Assembly: GCA_900617975.1 (NCBI GenBank)
Contig: UZAE01012421.1
Location: 1 to 42,427, forward strand
Direction: 5' to 3'
Source: Rodentolepis nana
Lineage: Eukaryota > Platyhelminthes > Cestoda > Cyclophyllidea > Hymenolepididae
DNA: 42,427 bases
Positions 21,846 through 33,000 of the stretch are shown piece by piece; position 1 is the first letter of the stretch, and every line of letters starts with the position of its first letter. The translations under genes were made by a program, and so were the position numbers. Below the pieces are notes generated by a model, which was not told where the DNA came from, made no database searches, and was given only the letters and a program-made list of their open reading frames with translations.

Positions 21846-23590
21846 TAACTTAACCCCAAATTAAAACTCTCATCAAGAGCATAATAAGAGTTAGAGCGAC
21901 TTAGACATGGCAGCCAATCAGATTACATACAAGCGTGATATTGTGTGCTTTGTGTATTTTATGTGAGTATGCGGATAGCGTGTTTGCTAAAACGTGTGAA
22001 AAATTTTCAAAATTTTCCCAAATATATATAACATATGTAAACATGATCTTCGCCTGCACTTCTTCAAAAGGATAGGTAGAATAGTTCCCCAAAGTAAACT
22101 AGTTTAGCCACGTCAGAATCCCAAAATTTATTAGGCCAAAATATAACGCATTATCATCTGAATCAATGGTTTTACTTATATAATTAAGTAGCAAGATAAT
22201 AATCGAAAAATCATGGATTGATGCAAAATCATAAAAGGCAATCAGATGTAATCAGCTGCGAGAATTAGCACAAAGATTGTAGGATTGACTCACTACGCTT
22301 TCTTCTTTAAATTGAAATTTGCTTTCTTTTTCCTATGGGAAAGTCAGATAGTTTCGAATTAAAAAAATCGTTATCAAAAATGATGCTATATATAAACATA
22401 TTTTCAATTTAAAAAATGCAAACTCATCTAATTTGCCTGTATCTACGACAAATTAATTCTACAAATACATTTTCCTCTTGTAACTTTTAAGAGGCATCGT
22501 GGTGTACACAGTGTGTGAATAATGAACACAAACCAAGTTTCTCACAGATCGCTGGTCCCATTACTAGTTGTAAGCGATTATTTTGCTGAAAGTGAAAAAA
22601 CAATAACCATGCAAGCGATAATTGCGTTCCAAACAAAATGAATTCAAACAAATTTTATAAATGCCTCGATCACATTGATAAGCCGTAAACATATATTTCA
22701 TTCATCGTATTTCATCGAAGTACTACTATATGAATTTCAAAAAAATATCATGTGCCTTGAGTATTGAAATTTATTCGACCTTCGTGAGCCATCTTAATTA
22801 ATTTCCACGCAAAAAGTTCCCATAAAACTCAAAAGTTGCAATCACTTTCGAATTCTAAATGAGAGGAGTATAATACGGGGTTTCATGAGAAATTTGAATT
22901 AAGTTAGTTAATACTCCTATAATTTCATGAAAAATCCAGAGGCATCGATGTGAGCACCTACTTCTGAGATAATCTATTTGCTTCTTTGTACTGGAATTAC
23001 CGTCTGCTACACCTCATTATGGGCCAATAAATCAGCTGATTTTATGAAATTTGAGCATCTGAAAATCTCTTTTGCTAATTTCATTTCACTTGTCCTGTAA
23101 ATTGGCTAATTTGTACATCCTACGTTTTTTAACTATAGTCTTCAGAACAGAAAAAAACAATAAATTTGTGACTAGTTAGAAGTTAATATAATTGCATTAG
23201 GTAAAAAGTTTCAGCCTTCGGACAATCTGTTGACCAATGAAAAAGCACCCTTAAGAGCATGCCACCACTGATTAAAATCATATTCTGTATATTTTTTAAC
23301 AAACATCCCACATTTCATTAGTGTAGATGAAGGAAAAATATTTATGATGGGAAATCAATTATACAAAAATGCAATAACATGTAGCAATAGGCAAATTGGG
23401 ACTGATCATATCTACCAATGCAGATGACATTTGCAATACGCTCTTCCGTAAATCAATGATTGGTTTACTTGAAGTTACATCCCCTTTGTAAGCATGATAA
23501 AAGTGATCCAGGTGAATGCTGAAATAAACCCCTTCATTTAAAACTTGAACAAGCTTCCAAATTAAACAACTTTCCAATGACTACATTTCT
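21846..23590. other. Spacer or intron between long and short chains
   Basis: AT-rich. Either the intergenic/promoter region of the short chain or an intron of the long one. A minus-strand frame at 23359-23577 is open for 73 codons without ATG; its phase 0 does not fit the preceding exon. No clear exon or promoter motif. Confidence 0.4.
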
Positions 23591-23613
23591 CTACATCATT
23601 TCTTCGTTAACAT
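23591..23613 (-). CDS. Possible 23-nt last exon of the long chain
   Basis: Acceptor aaataacag|ATGTT, phase 1, encoding DVNEEMM then TAG, after a 98-nt intron. The site lacks a clear pyrimidine tract. A competing acceptor at the nearby aaatgtag also gives a short in-frame tail. This is a guess from phase only. Confidence 0.25.
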
Positions 23614-26271
23614 CTGTTATTTAGTCACCTTTAACCAACATAATGTGCAGGGCTCATAGAATTTATTGATTTTATACTTTATGCAACATTTGAGTTGGGA
23701 GGTTTACTCACCTCTGAAGCACTCATCCAGCTTAGCAGTGGCAAGGCCCTTTGTTCTAGTCAAATAAAATATTTGTTCCTAAATTTGTTTATTTTCATCT
23801 TGCGGTAGTATGGGTCTCCACAATAAATACCACTATGCCGATTCTGCAAGCAATGTGTCGATACGTTATAAAATGAACATTTGGAAGAAATAACCTTTAA
23901 GTGAAATGCAATGGATATCAAGCGAAAATCTCTGCTGTAAACACATCTGTCATTATTTTCCAACACCACTTTGCAGTTCCTTCTTAGTCTCCGGAGACTC
24001 GGTTGTCAGAAAAGATTGTTTTTTGCTTATTCTAGTTGTTTATCACTTCATTTGAAAATAAAAAATAATTTTCAATATTTAAGCAATCAGCATTAATTTC
24101 CCTCCCCTCCCCCCTCCCAATTAGCCTGGAATTTTAGTTATGCACCATCAAACTAACCTCACTCGATTATTAATGCATTAATTCATTCCATTCAAAATAG
24201 CAATCTTAGTCCATTTATGGAAAAGGTTGTTGTATTTATGGAAATTGGAACAAAATAATCATTAAGATTGCCCTAGAATTTCATTTTTCTACAACTCCTA
24301 ATTATTACCTCAATGTTGGATACCCAGAGAAGGAGAGTGAGGATAATTTAATAACAATTAATACTAACCCTCTGACGTTTATTTGACTTCCAACGATCCT
24401 TTTGGTCAGTTCAAAGTTTCTTTGCCCTCGTAATAGTTATTTCAGGAGCAAGAAGCCCTCCACCCACTTGCTTTCTTTAAATTTCGCTCAATGCTTCAAG
24501 ACCTTGATACTGATGTTAACTATTCATCATTTAGCTTCTACTGGTCAGTACGTATACTACGCTATTTTCTCCACTTTTGACCTTTGAGTACTATCTTAAA
24601 TGGCTTAGAACAGTCTGCTTGACCTCTCATACACCCTACTTAGCCCTTCAAAAGTTTAAAAATTTCAGCTAAAATTCATTTACAAAGGAAACATTGTTTT
24701 ATTTTGTTATCAATGAAGTATATGCCTATTTGTGGGATGTGGTTACATATTAGGTCAACAAAAAGAGAATTCTGGAAAGAAATTGTTCATAATCTTCTTT
24801 AATTGAGGCTATTTTCCATCTTACTAGTAATATGCATAATTACTCATTTTGTTCTAGTCATTATAACGAATGATAAGTATCCAAATAGCCAAAACGATTA
24901 GTTTCAAGCCAATCAATAACTTAGACCTTTAATTTGAGTGGCGTCATGCGCCAGTTCCTTACTAAATCAATTACTTATTGATTTGACAAATCAAGAGAAT
25001 GTATTTAAAAAGGAATACACTATTAATACTTACTTTTTCTTTTCCAGGTCCCGTTTGATCTCCTCGAAGGTGGGTTTCGCCTCCTCGAAAACAGGCTCTG
25101 CAGCCTTCATCACCGGTTGTTGAGGCGGCAATTGATTTTCACTGATGACAACACCGAATGTATCAGCGACATATCTATTTTCCTCGAGATTATGCTCCCT
25201 TGAAGACAGAGAGGCCTCTTGTTCAAAGTCTGCTATCGTTACTTCACCTGCATCATCACCTTCCGTATAGTGTAAAGGAGTGGTTTCGTGCTTTTCCGCT
25301 GCAAGTTGGTCTACCCTTCCAACCAAACTCAAGTGGGCATTATCTAGCAATCCTATGTCTTCTGGTGTTTCCATGTGGCCGACTGGACTCTCTAAAACTG
25401 GATCTGCTTGACTGAATTCTTCGCTTGCGTGAAGGAGCTCAGGAAGAGGAAGCGGATTTGGTGGTTGTTCTACCGGCGGGTCGTGAATAAAATCCTCAGT
25501 CTCTGGTACGAAACTTTCTTGATGAGCTTGATTTTCAAAAGATCCCTGACGTTCAGGTTCTTCTTGTTCTTGTTCTAGCTTTGACTCCTGGTTTTCAAAT
25601 GTGTATTCTTCGAGAGGGAAGGTTTCTGGTAGTTTTTCAAAGTGATCCTCGTGTCCGAATTCTTCTTCGGCGATTTCCTGTCTTCCTTGTCCACAATATC
25701 CAACACCTTCGGTATATGGTTCCTGGCTCTCCGGTTTGAACTTATCAAATCCTTCTTCGTTAACCCCTTTGGATGTTTCCAATTCAAGATGGTCTGGAGT
25801 TTGCTCCAGATCTGAATGCTCCAATACCGGAATTTCTCCTTGACAGTGTTTAGGAGTAGATTCTAATGTGCCCCCTTCTTCGTTATGTATTTCTTTGTCT
25901 TGAGAGACCTTTTCTTCGTTAGTAGATCCAGGGGTGAACTCGGATGTAGGCACTTCTTCTTGATGTGGGATCTCTGGGAGGTCGTGTTCTTGGAACTCCT
26001 CTTCCTCTCCGTGAACAGAGGTGTAGGACTTTTCCGGGGGAGGGGCAGGTGGTAGATAGTCTTCTTCTATAGAAGGAGTAGGTGAATCCGATTGCTCACT
26101 GAAAATACTCTGTGGAATTAAATCGCTGGACTTGATAACACCACCGTTCAATCCCTCTGCGTGGTTTCCGTCTGAGTATACTGCGTCCTCTGCTTTGCTC
26201 AGATGTTCTTCGAGTTCTTTTTGAAGGTACAGTAAGTCGTCCTTGGGCACGACCGGTGGATCAACGAAGTC
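23591..26271 (-). CDS. Acidic, Pro/Glu-rich protein, 5'-incomplete (long chain)
   Basis: Supported exons are 26271-25034 and 23755-23712, which join in frame (AA + A). The 3' end is unresolved. One choice is a 23-nt last exon 23613-23591 (G + AT, DVNEEMM, TAG). The other is splicing to the exon at 20379-20291, which is also in phase. The acidic segment (412 codons) has no Met near its start and enters in phase 0, so the start codon lies further right. A five-codon ATG exon at 27209-27195 (MIFQL, donor CTG|gtaaac) fits the phase but is weak. The product is very rich in Glu and Pro, with only two Cys, repeats such as TFENQ/SFENQ and proline clusters (PPAPPPEK, QPPNPLPLPELL), and looks disordered. 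I recognise no family. Confidence 0.6.
23712..23755 (-). CDS. 44-nt exon following the acidic exon
   Basis: Acceptor ttatttgactag|AACAAA, donor TTCAGAG|gtgagt, phase 2-1. Encodes TKGLATAKLDECFR. It joins the acidic exon to give EKKKTKGLATAKLDECFR. Strong donor, matching phase and coding-like composition support it despite its size. Confidence 0.7.
23756..25033 (-). other. Intron between acidic exon and 44-nt exon
   Basis: 1.28 kb with GT-AG borders, phase 2. Contains a plus-strand C-rich tract (24100-24118). Nothing else recognised. Confidence 0.6.
25034..26271 (-). CDS. Large acidic exon (1,238 nt)
   Basis: Acceptor gatttttcacag|GACTTC, donor AAAAA|gtaagt, phase 0-2. The 412 codons are uninterrupted, against an AT-rich background where stops are frequent, which makes coding status secure. 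It opens with DFVDPPVVPKDDLLYLQKEL (a short helix), continues as a Glu/Pro/His-rich disordered chain and ends with a basic-acidic helix (PTFEEIKRDLEKK). No enzyme motif, signal peptide or membrane segment. Confidence 0.88.
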
Positions 26272-27130
26272 CTGTGAAAAATCCAGGATTGAATGAGTCT
26301 AGAAACAGTAAAGTGACATCATGACTTAATGTGGCAGACTAGCGACCATGATACTAGCAATCTTAGGGTACACAATTCATTTGTCATATTTCTCCATGAA
26401 GTAAGCAACCCTAAAAAGGTTTCCGACACGTCACAGAAAAATTTTTATAGAGTAAAGGATTGCTTAAGAATGCACTGTTTGATCGCCCGAATAAGTTTAC
26501 TTCACTTGCAGCTCAACTTTCACCTCAGTTTATAAATGTGGCTGCTAGCAGTATCTCACTTTTTTAATCCTATTTCGTTTAAATTTCTAATTTAGATTGA
26601 CGACGAAATCGTATTTTATGCGAACGCTAACCCAATTCGACTTAACGTTGAGGAGGTTTGAACGTACAAAAGTTAGTAGAAAGTTACCCAAATAGTGAAT
26701 ACAGTTCAAATAAATATTCTCGAATGCTTAAATGATAGAATCGCATTGAAATTCCTAGGTTTATCTGGAAAAGGACTAACGACAACTGACCGAGTGGATG
26801 GAAGATACTTGAAAGTCCCTCTTGTTGGTGAATTTTCATTCTTTCACTCTTCCTTTGAACTAGAACTGTGGAATAAATTTAGCCAACCGTATCACCTAAT
26901 GTGCAAAGAGGATTTCCACGAGGTGTTCAATGAGTGATATTGGGCTTACACAAAATAAATAAATAACCGTCAAACTCATGTTCTCCAGTCAATGAAGCGC
27001 ATATTTAATTACCTATGGCGAGACGATGTGTCATACGAGTTGGAATCACGGAGAAAGCGTTTCTTATCTTACTGTCACATACATCGTGAAAATCTAATAG
27101 AAATTACTTCACGGGTTTTCTTCTATTCAA

Positions 27131-27132
<2 letters not shown>
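26272..27132. other. Region right of the acidic exon, no gene recognised
   Basis: Should be intron if the start codon lies further right. Plus-strand frames at 26329-26535, 26695-26937 and 26992-27180 are open but show no splice or domain support. Confidence 0.45.

Positions 27133-27169
<37 letters not shown>
27133..27169. repeat. AT dinucleotide repeat
   Basis: Uninterrupted alternating AT for 37 nt. Confidence 0.95.
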
Positions 27170-27174
<5 letters not shown>

Positions 27175-27514
27175 TTTTAAGGTGGAGAGTTTACCAGTTG
27201 AAAGATCATTTTATGCTCTTAGTGACGTTTGTCTGGTGTAAACAGAAGTATTGCTCTCCTCTTGCATATGAACCAGACAATTCTTTTTGCATGTAAACAG
27301 GAGGGCAGACCAGAGTATCTTGAAAAATTGATTTAGTGAACATTTATTTGAGTGGTTAACATTTGTGTTTATACGATTTTTTGTCTGTGTCGTTTTTAAC
27401 AATTTTTTGATCCAAAATTTAAGATTAAGTGGAATTGCAAGAATGATTAAAAACAGAATGAATAAAAATAAAACCGAATAATTTGAAAGATCATCTATTT
27501 ACACGCTGAGAAAT

Positions 27515-28199
27515 TAGTATAGATCATTAAATAAAGTATCTGTCTCATACACACTTGCAGCATTCATACAACGTTCGCGACTAAGTACTTTCTGTAACGA
27601 AGTCCTAAAAGGTTTGGGTTCCTGTGGGTAGATGTTTAGATGAATTTTAGAGTTTTTATGTGCATTTAAGCAGGAAACTAAGCCATTTATAAGGCGGTTA
27701 ATCTTATTGTAGGTAACCAGTCAGAAGTTTTCAAATTTGTCGGGTTTTATGACTTCCAGCTATCTAAACAGGATGGGCGAAGTTGCCGAGACAACTGCAA
27801 AGCATTAGTCCTTCATTGTGAGTCATCAACAGTTGAAGTCTCTGTACCAGCTTTGGGAGAATAGCCACCACTACCCCCATAACTACTGCACGTTCCTCTT
27901 TTTACTGGTTCATCTCCAGTGGCGTAAGTCTTGGTATTGATTATTGGAGATCCGTGGGGATTCAATCAGTGCCTTTGACAGATCCTTACCCAAGTATTTC
28001 TCCAGGTAAAAAAATGTCCACGATGAATCAAAACACAAGCTTTAAGTATGGGCTGTACGGCAAAGCCTCGATAGTAGGTATAAGGAAGTGAACCAAGACA
28101 TCAAAAGGTCTCACTGTACCCGAATTCAACATCCACCACACTGTTTACCTTTTTGTTAATGGGTACAGTTTGCCGCCTCCTGGCTTTGCGTTCCAATGC
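27515..28199 (-). pseudogene. Coding-like patch in several minus frames (decayed repeat?)
   Basis: A stretch less AT-rich than its surroundings, with short minus-strand frames that look coded. 28199-28101 gives ALERKARRRQTVPINKK and continues to a TGA. 27965-27813 gives TKTYATGDEPVKRGTCSSYG and a Ser/Gly/Thr-rich tail. 27719-27515 is open for 67 codons with LNIYPQEPKPFRTSLQKV and ends at TAA. Frames change between the pieces. No reverse transcriptase or transposase motif. It could be a decayed dispersed repeat, a retro-pseudogene, or short exons (28199 begins after ttag and its first 51 nt end at a GT donor). I do not recognise the family. Confidence 0.35.
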
Positions 28200-29580
28200 C
28201 TAAATGTCGACTACTAGATTTCTGGACATTAATCTATGTCATGAATCTTAAGGCTGAGCGACCATAAGATCGATTTTTAATGTCGTTTGCAAAGTTCCAA
28301 CACTTCATGTATAGCCAAGTAGGTTAATGATACAAGACAAATACAAGACAATATTTTGTCCCCCAATTGCCTTATCATCTTGAACCTATTGCTATTTGAA
28401 AAGCGTTGCAGAGGTCAATTTCATGGCCATGTAAGCATGCTTTCGCATATATTAAGGTATGTGTTCTTTGTAAAGTAATATGAATATTGGTCTTACCAAT
28501 CTTTGACACGCAGACATTAATCATTTGAAAGAGCCGCTAAATAGTCCAAAGACATGAATTTTAGCGCAAATGGGTCAGTTTCGGCAAGCACCCGTAAAAA
28601 TACCACAAAAGGGAGTTGCAATGGAAAAAAAAACAAATAATGTTTTAAAATGAAAAAAATAACGAGTCAAATCGATATTAAAGTACTAGATGACTCATGC
28701 ATGTTGGAAATTTACTTTCTATTGAAATGAAAAATCCAAATCCATTGACCGGTCTCTTCAATTTTTCAGCTACCATTCTAAATGGCTTATGTCTCCACAA
28801 ACCTATTTCGAGGAACGAATAATGGAAGAGATTTTCTACCTTAAAAAGCCAACCGTTGAAGATATTATTTATCTCCCACATTAGTGTCACTAGGCTGAAA
28901 ATGTACTTGAATGTACACTATCGCAGAGTCTTCGTTATTCACATCGTTTTCCTCACTATAGTGACAGTGGCATTTCAGGGGCAACTTATACACTTATCTT
29001 CTCTTAAGATAAAAGTTATATGCTTATAAATATGGCGAAAGTTTGAGAGTCATAATGTAAACAAACGAAGTATTCGCCACTTTATTTCAAGGCCAAGTGT
29101 TTGTTTATATCCTATAAGAACGCTGAATGCAGAATTGAATTATTTATGTTTAATTAAAGAATATCAAGGTCAGCCATCTGTTAATAAGGCATGTTATTTT
29201 TAAGAACCATTAAAATCTCCAAAATTTAAGATCCGGTTTAGTGCATAAGAACGAAAGAAAAGAATAAAAACCAGAAAATATCCGCTTCAATATTTCCGAT
29301 TACTTCATTTAATTTCAATTTTATCATTAAATGATTAATAATTTGATGATGCTTTAATAATATACTCGAAATTGCCTTCTAAGTAAACACGTTCTTCCAT
29401 CAGTATGAAAGTTGACGCATACTAACAACAGGCCCTACGTCACATGAACTATGTTCTGAGGGGAAGGAGCCAAAATCGATATTTAATCACTCTATCCTAA
29501 TATCAGGTTTAATAGATACCAATGAAAGACGGTGAAGACTTATTCAAAATCCTATTGACTATAAATGAAATTGGTTTGAC
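28200..29580. other. AT-rich region, no gene recognised
   Basis: Only short frames (28678-28890 minus) without splice or domain support. Confidence 0.5.
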
Positions 29581-29589
29581 TAGCTGTGG

Positions 29590-30085
29590 CAGGAAATGAC
29601 CAATTGTCGTAATTTTCGCCTAACCACATTCCAGAGGGGTGTGCCTTGTTTACTAAATGTAGCCTCCGCTACAGGATCTTTCAGCCATGCTGGGTTCTCG
29701 TCGGTGTCATTAGTGGGAAGAAGTAGTAGCCGTAGTATTCCATCAGCACCAGAAAGGTCATATTATAATTGCCAGCCTGTGGAGAAAATGCTGCGGTGGA
29801 CAGTGGGATGGGCAAATATTTCTCCTGGGCTTATAATGTTGCCATGGCTGCTGGAAGCTGTTAGTGTTGCCTGATTTATGGCAAATAAAGCGTCCACTTT
29901 GTCTTTTATTTCCACCTTTCAGGGAGGGTGGGCGGGTGAGCGGTTGGATGGATTTTACGCGATCATATTCGCGCTTATTTCATTGCCCTTTTTCACCGAG
30001 AAGAAACGCTTCTATTTGCACAATTGCAAACAAAACTTTGTTCATAAAATACTAAAAGTGCACGCCAAAAGTCCCTTATTTTAAG
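29590..30085. other. GC-richer patch with coding-like frames on both strands
   Basis: Minus strand: a frame open from TAA near 29750 to TAG near 29581 reads ENPAWLKDPVAEATF then SKQGTPLWNV; an acceptor (gagaacccag|CATGG) and donors exist inside it. Plus strand: 29878-30084 encodes 68 residues with a hydrophobic run (GFYAIIFALISLPFF) followed by basic residues. Neither has a known domain. At most one can be a real exon. Confidence 0.2.
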
Positions 30086-33000
30086 AAGAGAGAAAATTCT
30101 TCAGGAAAATAAGCGGACCATTCACTAGCTCTAGACGACAGCATAGTTTAAGTTATAAGCGTTTTAGACGCACAACTTCACAAGTACTATTTATCGAGAT
30201 TGCAAGAGCCTCTCATTTAAATATTAAATGCAAATATCTGGGATAATTTCACAATTTAGAGGGACTTCATACTTAGATACACTAGAGTGACGGGATTTCA
30301 AAAAATACCTGTTAAAGATGTAATTATTTGGTTGAAATAAAGATTATGACACAACTTTCAAGTAACTAGGACTTTCACGATCTAAGCAATAAAAGAAAAT
30401 ACAAAATTGATAATTGATTAAAAGATATTTTCTATCCTAAATAATAATATTCAGCCAGATATATTTTGAATTAAGATAACCCATTTAACATGTGCGTTCA
30501 TTGAAATAATCTAGTGGAATGGAGAGTAATGGGTGAAGGTTTGAATTTTGGGCCTCTCGAATGACTAATATTTCACCTTATCTATTTGGTTTTATTTCGA
30601 AAGCATAATTTTGACATTTTGAAAGGGAGAAATTGGAAACTCCCGATGGCTGGCAAGGGAACCTTTTCCTTTTCTCCACAGGCAAAGTTTATGAGAAAAA
30701 ATAATATGGCCTGTTCCAAAATTCTGCAATCGAACACCTGCTGTGTTGACATTAGTGTCCCACAACGATGTGGGAACTTCAAGTCTGACTCATGGACTTA
30801 TTCATGCTCCCCTCCCCCTCCCTTCATATTTGGCTGTCCTTGTATGACTCACATTTAACTACAGATGGAATAAATTAGTCGTTAATTAATTAATTCCCAA
30901 CACATTCGTCTATTCCCATCCTAATTTTCCAAAATGTGCACACTTCGAAATAGCATATTAAGGGAAAGATATTAAGTACCTTTTCATCGAAATTTTGATT
31001 GAAATAGAGTTTGAAAAATAAGAAAATGAATATTCTTTTTAGTCACAATCATATTAAAGAAATTTTGATCAAGAATCAGTTTCCAAATTTGAAGACAAAT
31101 TGGCGTGAACGTTTTGCCCTCAATTTTTTGTCTTACTAGGCAGACATAATCGTTTAATACCGCTGAAACTAATTATGAATTTCATCTTCCTTTGTCTATA
31201 CTGACTAAACTTAGCATAAGGAACCAAATTAGACTAAAAGCTGATGACTGATCTTAAAAGTATTGGGGAGAATGGCTACAGCCTAAGTATGACTTGTGAA
31301 GAGGATAACAGTGTTTTAGTTTCTTGCATTGTAAACGCCACGATGGAAACGCTTTACTTAGTCATTAAGGAGCTGGGATATTGTAGAGAACTCCAATTTC
31401 GTTAACAGTAATTTTCTCTTGGGATATGTGGTTAATAAGAATGGCACAACTACAGTAGTATAATATTGTGTCCAATCAAATAATGGCATCTAGTGCTCTT
31501 TGTTATTTTAAAAAAAGCTTTAGTGCATTATACCAAGTGGGTAAGCGAATAATTGAATCACGAAAAAGATACTCGGAACATTTGAGTTTGTATTTCTTAC
31601 TATCAGCCTGTATTTGCAAAGAACTGTAGCAAGAATTGAATAAGTTTCTTCCTAAAATTCACCAAAGGGCATATTAGCATAAAATGCTGCCAATTTTCAA
31701 CTTCTACCATGAAACTATGCACATCATTGGGAGAATTCGACCCTCTTTTCGATGTTAAGGAACAGAAATTTTGCGGCTGTGCTTAGTGAAGGCGAGAAAA
31801 GGGAAGCGCAACCTCAATTTGACCAAAATAACTATGAAAGAATGGGGAAATTGATGATTGGATCGATCTTTACTGGCATCATGTCGAGCGGTCCTGTGGA
31901 AGGTTTTTTTTCCTCCAAGTGTCGGAGTTATTTCCTTCTTGCCGGGTTTTGCACAGGAACCAACTTAGATATTTTCCATAAAGAGAATTATTAGGTTATG
32001 CTCTGATGAATATCGATCGTGCAAGATTTGACTTTGATTTTATATGAGATACCAATAATCCCTGATGTTGGTAGTGGAAAGATGACAACTTAAGATGGAA
32101 ATAAAGCTACTTAGGTTGGAGCCTTTTCCAAATATGCAAACTTATGTACCATAAGAAAGAAATGAGAGTTTGTTTGCCTATGAAAATTTAATTCGAAAAT
32201 AACAGGAAGGATACAACAGTCGTGGGGAGAGCAAGTTGGCATTGAAGGCGTAGAACAAGCTATTCAAGATTGTTTAGCGAGGAAATCAACAAAGTGCTCC
32301 AAAGCCGAAGGGCTGAGACATCGAGAAAAAGCTTTTATCTAATTACTGGAACTCGCGAATCGAATAGATGCTAACGTTCAACTCGTCAAATTTGATAAAT
32401 GCACATAGATTCGGGAAGATAGTTTATGGAAGCAACGAAATACCCAAGACATGGCACCCACAATTCGTACTAAACTGCACCAGCAAAGAGTCACGTGAAT
32501 TTTTAAGTGAACTGAGATATTCAAAATTTTAATCTATTGAAAAATGCATCCCCGTTCTCCCTCCCAATTCAAGTTTAATTTTATTATAAGCAATATAACA
32601 TGCTTTTCTTCTGTTTATTTGAGTGGAATGAAAGGTTTTTAGTACTATGCATAGACTAGTTTGAATAAAATAGAATAAGATAAATTAAACTAGACAATAA
32701 GGGTGCATTTTGCGTAGGACATCGTGGAAGCCTTCAGGCAAAGGTTACTTGAATGTAAAGCATGGCTATTACAAGGAATAGATGCAAATTGTGTTTTTTT
32801 TATTACAAACAATGCAAGTTCCCGAACTCTTTCAGTGAGACTTCTCGGATTTGCCATAAAAATACCAACTAAAATAGTAAATGTTTGCTTTGCTGAGCAG
32901 GATAATAGAAATTTGAACGGGTGGTTGAATAATTAAACATCTACTCTGTCAATAGAATCAAGTTGATTGTCAGGACGTGAGTAGCCACGTACCTACATCA

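Noticed and set aside
23359..23577. Minus-strand 73-codon open frame
   Set aside because: No ATG, phase 0 entry does not fit the phase-1 donor at 23712, and the length is within chance for this window.
25158..25415. Plus-strand frame opposite the acidic exon
   Set aside because: Shadow of the strongly coding minus frame.
31752..31994. Plus-strand 80-codon frame
   Set aside because: Has an ATG but no recognisable domain, no neighbours and no conserved-looking motif.
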